The notes under the pieces: model-generated | What the model was told of the DNA's origin: nothing | Seen by the model: the letters and a program-made list of their open reading frames with translations, nothing else | Databases searched by the model: none | Assembly (NCBI GenBank): GCA_027475525.1 | Contig: JAMWFC010000084.1 | Coordinates: forward strand, 608,258-672,257 | Direction of reading: 5' to 3' | Source of the DNA: Macrolepiota albuminosa | Lineage: Eukaryota; Basidiomycota; Agaricomycetes; Agaricales; Agaricaceae | DNA length: 64,000 bases | In this document: piece after piece, positions 58,566 through 64,000 of the stretch | Layout: each line of letters begins with the position of its first letter | How positions within the stretch are numbered: the stretch's first letter is position 1 | Position numbers and translations under genes: made by a program

Positions 58566-60748
58566 AGTAGAAAGAATGTTCCGTGTCTATCCCTAATCTG
58601 GATTTGTGTTTCGAGTTTGGCATATTCATACGTTTTAGGGACTTTATTTGTCACGCAAGCAAATGGATCGATAGTTCTGACAAGGATACTGATGACAATA
58701 CTTCCAAATCGCTGATATGGTTGTTACTCATCCGTCGATCACCAGCGATCGTTCATTCTCTGTGTGGCGCAAGCCAACTTTCTCGCATAATCAGACACAA
58801 CGAGACACCATACCCAAGGGTAGACTTCTCCTCATGACGTACAATGAGGACTAGGCCAAAGACGTGTATGTTTTCCTACGGACGGGTGTGATATCGAAAC
58901 GCGACGTCATGAATTATCTCGGGCCAGTTATATCGTGGGAACACCAAAGACCTGGTTGCCAATAGCCTTTCCCTCTCTTGGAACTAAAACAGTATGTAAA
59001 TTGGCTCAAGGGACAAATGTACACGCGTCGCTCTTTCCCTCGGCAGGATATAACTGAATGACTGCGTTACGAAATGGTCGAGATCTGTGGAGCGATTCAA
59101 TTGCCGGAACTTTTCGGCATTCACGTGTGGAAATATTTTCCTCGCGATGCGAGTTTATGGGCCGTATGTGGATGAGCCATACTTAATAGTTATCAATCTA
59201 CCTCACATGGAGCTTCGAGGTCCTCTATAGTTCGTTTCTGACTATCTGGGTACAATGGTTCCACAGCAGTGGCGAGGTTGCTGCCGTCATATGCTCCCGA
59301 TTTCCAATACCTCATCTACAGAAAGCTTAATACTCAAAGCTGAAGTTGGTGACGTGGGCAGGAGGTGCGGCTTTTTTGAAATAGACAACTCTATGGTGAC
59401 GTCATGGGACAACAAAGAATTGTCTTGACGTTGCACAAAAGTTTCTTCATGATCAAGAGGATCATTAGCGAGAAAGAAAAAAACAGGCAGGCTAAAATAG
59501 AGCGCGGTAAGGCTTGCGCGGTAAACCAGGTAGCGAATTGTACCGGATCAACCAGGTTGACCTTGTATCATTTCGAGATAGGTAAAGAGCTTCCTTTGAT
59601 TTCCTCGTTGGTTTATCACAAAAAGGGCGACGCACTGTTCCGTAGAAGCTATGTAAATTAATCGTCATTTGGCAATTATAATGTAGGATACTTTTTAATT
59701 TCCAGACTTTCGGAGAAATCCGAGGCATATTTGTCTTTTATGTAATATATTGATATGGTTAACAATTCAAACCTTCAAGCTTCAAGGTCTGCCGCTCCAA
59801 ATTATTCAACATTTCTCGTTGACGCTGCGAGCAGTGCATACCTCCTCACCGAATTTAGGCGTTTACTTTGATGAACGCTTTTTTTATACTATTTATCTCT
59901 CAAACCCGCCTCTGAAACCGTTTAAACTTTTATGGGTTCCTTGAGACCCATCCTTGGAGCATTTTAGTCCCAAGTACACGACCACAAGCAGAAAAGTCAT
60001 TTTTGGTACTGTCATGAGTTCAAATAGTTACACATAGGCCGAGCTCCCCCACTGCTCTTGGTGACCTTCGCTAGCCAGATTACGACGCTGGAGACCCAGT
60101 ATCATCCCAAAATCTAATGGAATCAACGGATGTTTCACTTACCCCAAGATGATGGAGGACAGCATGCTTGGTCAGAGAGCCAGCTCATCTGGACATGCCT
60201 TAACGATCCTCATTCAGTCAAAGGCCATTATGATGGGACTATCACAAGACCCTTGAGATCCGTATAAACTTATGGTCTATATTTGCGAAGGACGAGGAAT
60301 AGCACAGTTTGGTAAAGTCTCTAATCATTCTTAGGGCCTGATCTTATCTGATCCTTGGCACCTGCAGCTGTAACAGGTAGGTGTATTACGCAATCTCTGG
60401 CAGAATCAAATCCATTTCCGACTCGGAGCATCTGAGCGTCCATTGTCACAGTCTTCCTGCAGGCATTGGGCCGGACATGCCTCAACCTTGACTTTCCGAT
60501 ATCGGTAAATATAGATGCAGTACCGAGTTTAATATGATGAGGACTGTTCTGGGAAATGTACAAGCCCAGAGTCCATATGAGCCCATGCCCTAACTGATCA
60601 TCTGGCAAACACCGAAAGAGCACATGTCGGCAGCAGAGAGATCGATGGGGTTCTGGTTTACTCAAAGAAGGGTACAGGTCCGAAGAGTCTGTCGTTAATA
60701 CGTTGTGCAATCTCTTGGAAGGATTGGAACGTCTGAAAGCGACTAGAA
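58566..60748. other. Intergenic region, no gene supported
   Basis: Short frames only. A minus-strand segment near 60594-60657 reads PIDLSAADMCSFGVCQMI, like the region after the APE motif of a kinase, but flanks do not continue as a kinase. Confidence 0.4.
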
Positions 60749-62311
60749 ATGTTATCTCTAACAAAAAGCTTCCGTCGCGGGAAGATCCCGTGTGAATCTG
60801 ATATCGAGAACTATATCAGACGATGGATCTCGGTACGGTGTAATGATGGCGCCTTTTTCCGGGAATCCAAACTCTTGGTCTCCCACAATTCGGAATCGTG
60901 CCCACCGAAACCATTAAGCTTGCATAAAGGCCTGAGCTTCGGAAATCACATATACCCAATCACACCTCATACTTGCTCTCAACCCATGTTCACTCACTTC
61001 TATGCAGGCTACAAGCCCTCCCAGCCCAGTTCTGCTGCGTTTAGTCATAATGATAGCCAACCCCGTGGGACAGATCTGATAGGTCAACCCATTCCGTTCG
61101 CCCATGGCCAATTTGCTGGATCTACAATACGAGCTGAACTCATCGAAATTCAGCAAGCCTCTCTGGGTAGAAAGTTCGTCACAAAATCTCAATAATAGAT
61201 ATCGATTGACCTATTATTGAAGGTATGCAAGGGTTGACCGGAGGCCACTTGACCCTCCTCCAGTCGTACAATTGCGCCTCTTTGAAGTTGAACACGCAGG
61301 AACAGCACATGAACTAGAGAAAGAAATCCCTAACTACGAGTGAGTTTAATCAAGTCCGTTTCAGGAAAATATAAACTCAACGAAACTTTAAATGATAGGG
61401 ATGTACAGATATTAGGGTTAGTGTGCACTGTTGATCTGTTTCCAGTCCCATTGGTAGTCAAATCCCCCTCTAAGTCTGAAGGTAAACGAAGGATGCAATC
61501 CAGGGCGCACAACCAGTCATCCTATATTTCCAGCGCTTCGTCATCCTCTCGCTTACCTTTAGACAGGCAACAACCACTTGATCTTGCGCCGCCCGATCCA
61601 CATTCTTCGTACCGACATTTTGGTGAAGCTTCCACTGTGACACCATCTCCTACGCTTTCGACGTCCTCTCGTTCTGGATATAACCCTCAGCCACATGCGG
61701 TTTCCAATTTGGCTTCTGATATTGTCCATTATGTGAATAACCACCCTATCCGAGAAACTTCTAAGGTGACAGCTGCACTGGTTGGGGCAACGTTTGTACA
61801 GCCGTCAATCATAGACTATCAAGGCGCAAAGGCTATCCTGTTCGTGTTTGCGGTATGTTTCCCGATCCCATCTAACTATCAAGTAGAATTACTCATTTAA
61901 GCTCAAGGATCTGGCAGTAAAGGTCGAAGGATCATTTATTTTAAGATACCGGTTTTTCGATCTCTTTTCAAGGCCATGCAACTATGAGGATCTCGCAATC
62001 CAAGCGGAATGTTATGGTGGTGCCTTCCACGTCTATTCAACAAAAGAATTCCCTGGTTTACAAGCTTCAACAGAGCTGACCAAGGTAGGCCGTCTGACCC
62101 AAAAAAAAGCAATCCCTCAATGACTTTGTTCCAGCATTTGTCTCGATGGGGTGTGCGGCTCAACACTCGTGAAACGGAGAGAAGGCGCCGAAAGAAGGGT
62201 GAAATCCTAGATGACTCTAGTCCTTCATACATGGAGCCTAGGAAACGAAAACGAACTTTTGTAGATGCAGAGAACGGTTTTGAGGAAGACAGTCTTGAGA
62301 GCGGTGACTAG
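60749..62311 (+). CDS. Velvet-domain regulator, VosA-like
   Basis: Exons 60749-61173, 61223-61339, 61399-61852, 61908-62084 and 62135-62311; 449 aa. Velvet blocks: IRAELIEIQQASLGRKYARV, DRRPLDPPPVVQLRLFEVE, VQILGLVCTVDLFPVPLV, then after a Ser-rich insert of about 100 residues VGATFVQPSIIDYQGAKAIL, DLAVKVEGSFILRYRFFDLF, AECYGGAFHVYSTKEFPGLQ, STELTKHLSRWGVRLNTRET. The tail is basic (RRRRKKG; RKRKR), a likely nuclear signal. Velvet proteins bind DNA and control development, sporulation and secondary metabolism. ATG 60749 is the first in-frame start; the in-frame ATG at 60986 (MFTHFYAGYKP) is an alternative. All introns are 49-59 nt with matched phases. Confidence 0.92.
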
Positions 62312-64000
62312 AAGTAACGTTTTTACGCGTACGCTTATTATTACCTTTGTCGCTATATCATGTATCATGTTTACCATTTCTTTGATTCATCGAACTAGGA
62401 CATACCTTGGTTTTTTCTTACATTTCCTACTTACGAACTGGATCCTTTCTATACAATTCTAAATATCGGAAATAATTACAGATCATGCTGCTAAATTGAC
62501 GGCTCCAGCAACTTTGTATATAATACGAAATCTGCTTATGCCGCAAGTGAAACCTGACAATTAGTCACACCCGTCTTCGATTTGTTCTTCCAATGATGAA
62601 CTGTAATTGAGTATCATGAGAACACTGAAAACTAGCTGTTGTAGGTGGTACAAGCATCAAGGATAGATAAACAGAAGTTGACCTATGGATGGTTGAGGGG
62701 GTGAATGTAAGACCGTCAGTCCGCTCAATGAAGACAACAAAACAGAACCGCGATCTATATGGGTTTGAGAAAACACTACGAGACCGTACAGCACCAGCGA
62801 TGAGAGAGAGAGAGAGAGAGAGAAGAAAGGTTAGTATCCCCTAACCGTATGTACACGTTTATATAGGGTGATTTAAGGTTCAGTCGAGGTAAATAAGATT
62901 ATGTCTAGGTTGTCGTAATCCCAGGATTACAGTGAAGATGGTATGAGGCCGAAGAAAGACTAGTAGGAAGCGATTAAAGTAATGAAACTTGCGTTGACTA
63001 CCTACCAGTGTAAACGAAGTAGGGTAGGAGGAATTCACATTTGAAGACAAAAAGCGCTTGGAGCGGGATCAATGTCCAAGGAGTTTTTGTAGATACATAC
63101 AACAACTCCAAGGTTGTTTTAGAGGTAAATACAACGAAGCGTTTCCTCACAGATTCGTCCTTAGCTAATCATTTAGCGGAGGTATGTAGATATCAGAATT
63201 GTAACATTGTAACAGAGGGACCCCAGAATCAACCTGTGCTCACCAATGATGATTTTTAATTAGTCCGAACACATTGTATTGACTACATCTGTGCACGTCA
63301 AAAAATGCAAGGCATTAGCTATGGTAGTCTAGAGAGTATGGTGGTTAGAAAAGTTCCAATCCAATGCCAAACAAGGGAGTGGTGACTTACTTCTCTGATA
63401 CGTCAATTTAAAGTTACCGTTATACGTCATAGAATTGGCACGCCAAGCGTTTTTTCCGGGCCTCTGAACTGAGTGGATTGTCAGATTCGGTATCCCGGTT
63501 ACGGGCTCCGAGTAAGTATCAGAAGATCAATTCAGATGACCAGTTTTTTGACGGATTCAGGAGAATTCTTTAATTGTGAGATCTGTTACTCGTGGATATG
63601 AACATATGACTGGTCGAATGAGTCATCCAAGATAGCAAATACAGCGCGTTACTGCTGGTCGAGCTCATATCATTAGAGAAGTACTACGCATTAGGTTATA
63701 ACAAACGCCACTGAATAAAACTTCTGACGTAGGAAATGATTCACAATGACTAACTAAAACCTCGCTTCACAGTATAGTGGAGTGCCTGGTGGGAAATAGG
63801 AGAATACTGCATCTGACATAGGTCGGGATGTGAAGGATGTCAGGCAACGGAAGGCTGTGGAATCTCGTTGAGACACCGAGAATAAGAATATCTGTCGAAG
63901 TAGTAAGCACTTTTTGCGGTCAATCTTGTCCTCCAGTTGCAGAGTGGGTTTTTAGCTCGAGCGATATTATTGCGTCTTGGTATTTGACTGTTCCCATTGA
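62312..64000. other. Intergenic region to the window end
   Basis: No gene supported. It contains a (GA)n microsatellite at about 62801-62822. An open frame at 63041-63259 has no recognisable features. Confidence 0.5.
62801..62822. repeat. (GA)n microsatellite
   Basis: About eleven GA units in a row. Confidence 0.85.

Noticed and set aside
60321..60764. Minus-strand kinase-like fragment (DLSAADMCSFGV)
   Set aside because: Only about 18 residues resemble a kinase, with stops on both sides and no catalytic motifs nearby.
63041..63259. 72-codon open frame near the window end
   Set aside because: No ATG at the start, no splice support and no recognisable feature.

Overview
The window looks like nuclear DNA of a basidiomycete fungus, most likely a mushroom-forming Agaricomycete. 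Evidence: nearly all genes are split by many GT-AG introns of about 50 nt. The gene set includes two Clp1 (clampless) family proteins, a DUF6535 protein, a Crinkler-type kinase, a GT48 glucan synthase, a velvet factor, thaumatin-like proteins and a Ty3/gypsy chromovirus. No tool was run; splice sites were read by eye and checked for reading phase.

Layout. 1-10.5 kb is a decayed Ty3/gypsy element (gag, zinc knuckle, protease, RT, RNase H, integrase, chromodomain) followed by about 3.2 kb of further broken coding sequence of unknown function. 10.5-12.0 kb is AT-rich LTR-like debris. 12.0-13.0 kb is a Crinkler-kinase gene with a probable frameshift. 13.5-18.3 kb (-) is a 14-exon Zn2Cys6 transcription factor. 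19.3-20.2 kb (-) is a TB2/DP1/HVA22 ER-shaping protein, divergent with only 58 bp between start codons from a BAH plus PHD-like chromatin protein (20.3-22.4 kb, +). 22.4-25.5 kb is AT-rich and repeat-laden. 25.5-27.5 kb (-) is a CLN3/Btn1 gene. 27.8-29.6 kb (-) has a string of coding-looking exons that I cannot identify. 31.0-33.0 kb has a small unknown ORF and a DA-oxidase-type FAD enzyme. 34.1-38.2 kb has two Clp1-like genes in convergent orientation. 41.6-43.6 kb (-) is a DUF6535 membrane/ankyrin protein. 44.6-46.3 kb is a protein kinase with a degenerate DFG motif. 48.4-54.8 kb is a complete 1,3-beta-glucan synthase (FKS). 55.3-58.6 kb has two tandem thaumatin-like genes, the second broken. 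60.7-62.3 kb is a velvet (VosA-like) regulator. The rest is ordinary intergenic DNA.

The genes do not form one pathway. Several fit fungal wall and development biology: FKS makes beta-1,3-glucan, thaumatin-like proteins often bind or cut beta-1,3-glucan, and Clp1 and velvet proteins are developmental regulators. This is neighbourhood, not proof of co-operation.

The most important technical observation is four perfect tandem duplications, all exactly 77 bp (25-178, 4269-4422, 10524-10677, 40381-40534). An identical odd length at unrelated places suggests uncollapsed k=77 contig overlaps in the assembly; one of them causes the frame break in the RT. The best candidates for something undescribed are the 3' accessory ORF of the gypsy element and the unidentified multi-exon gene at 27.8-29.6 kb.
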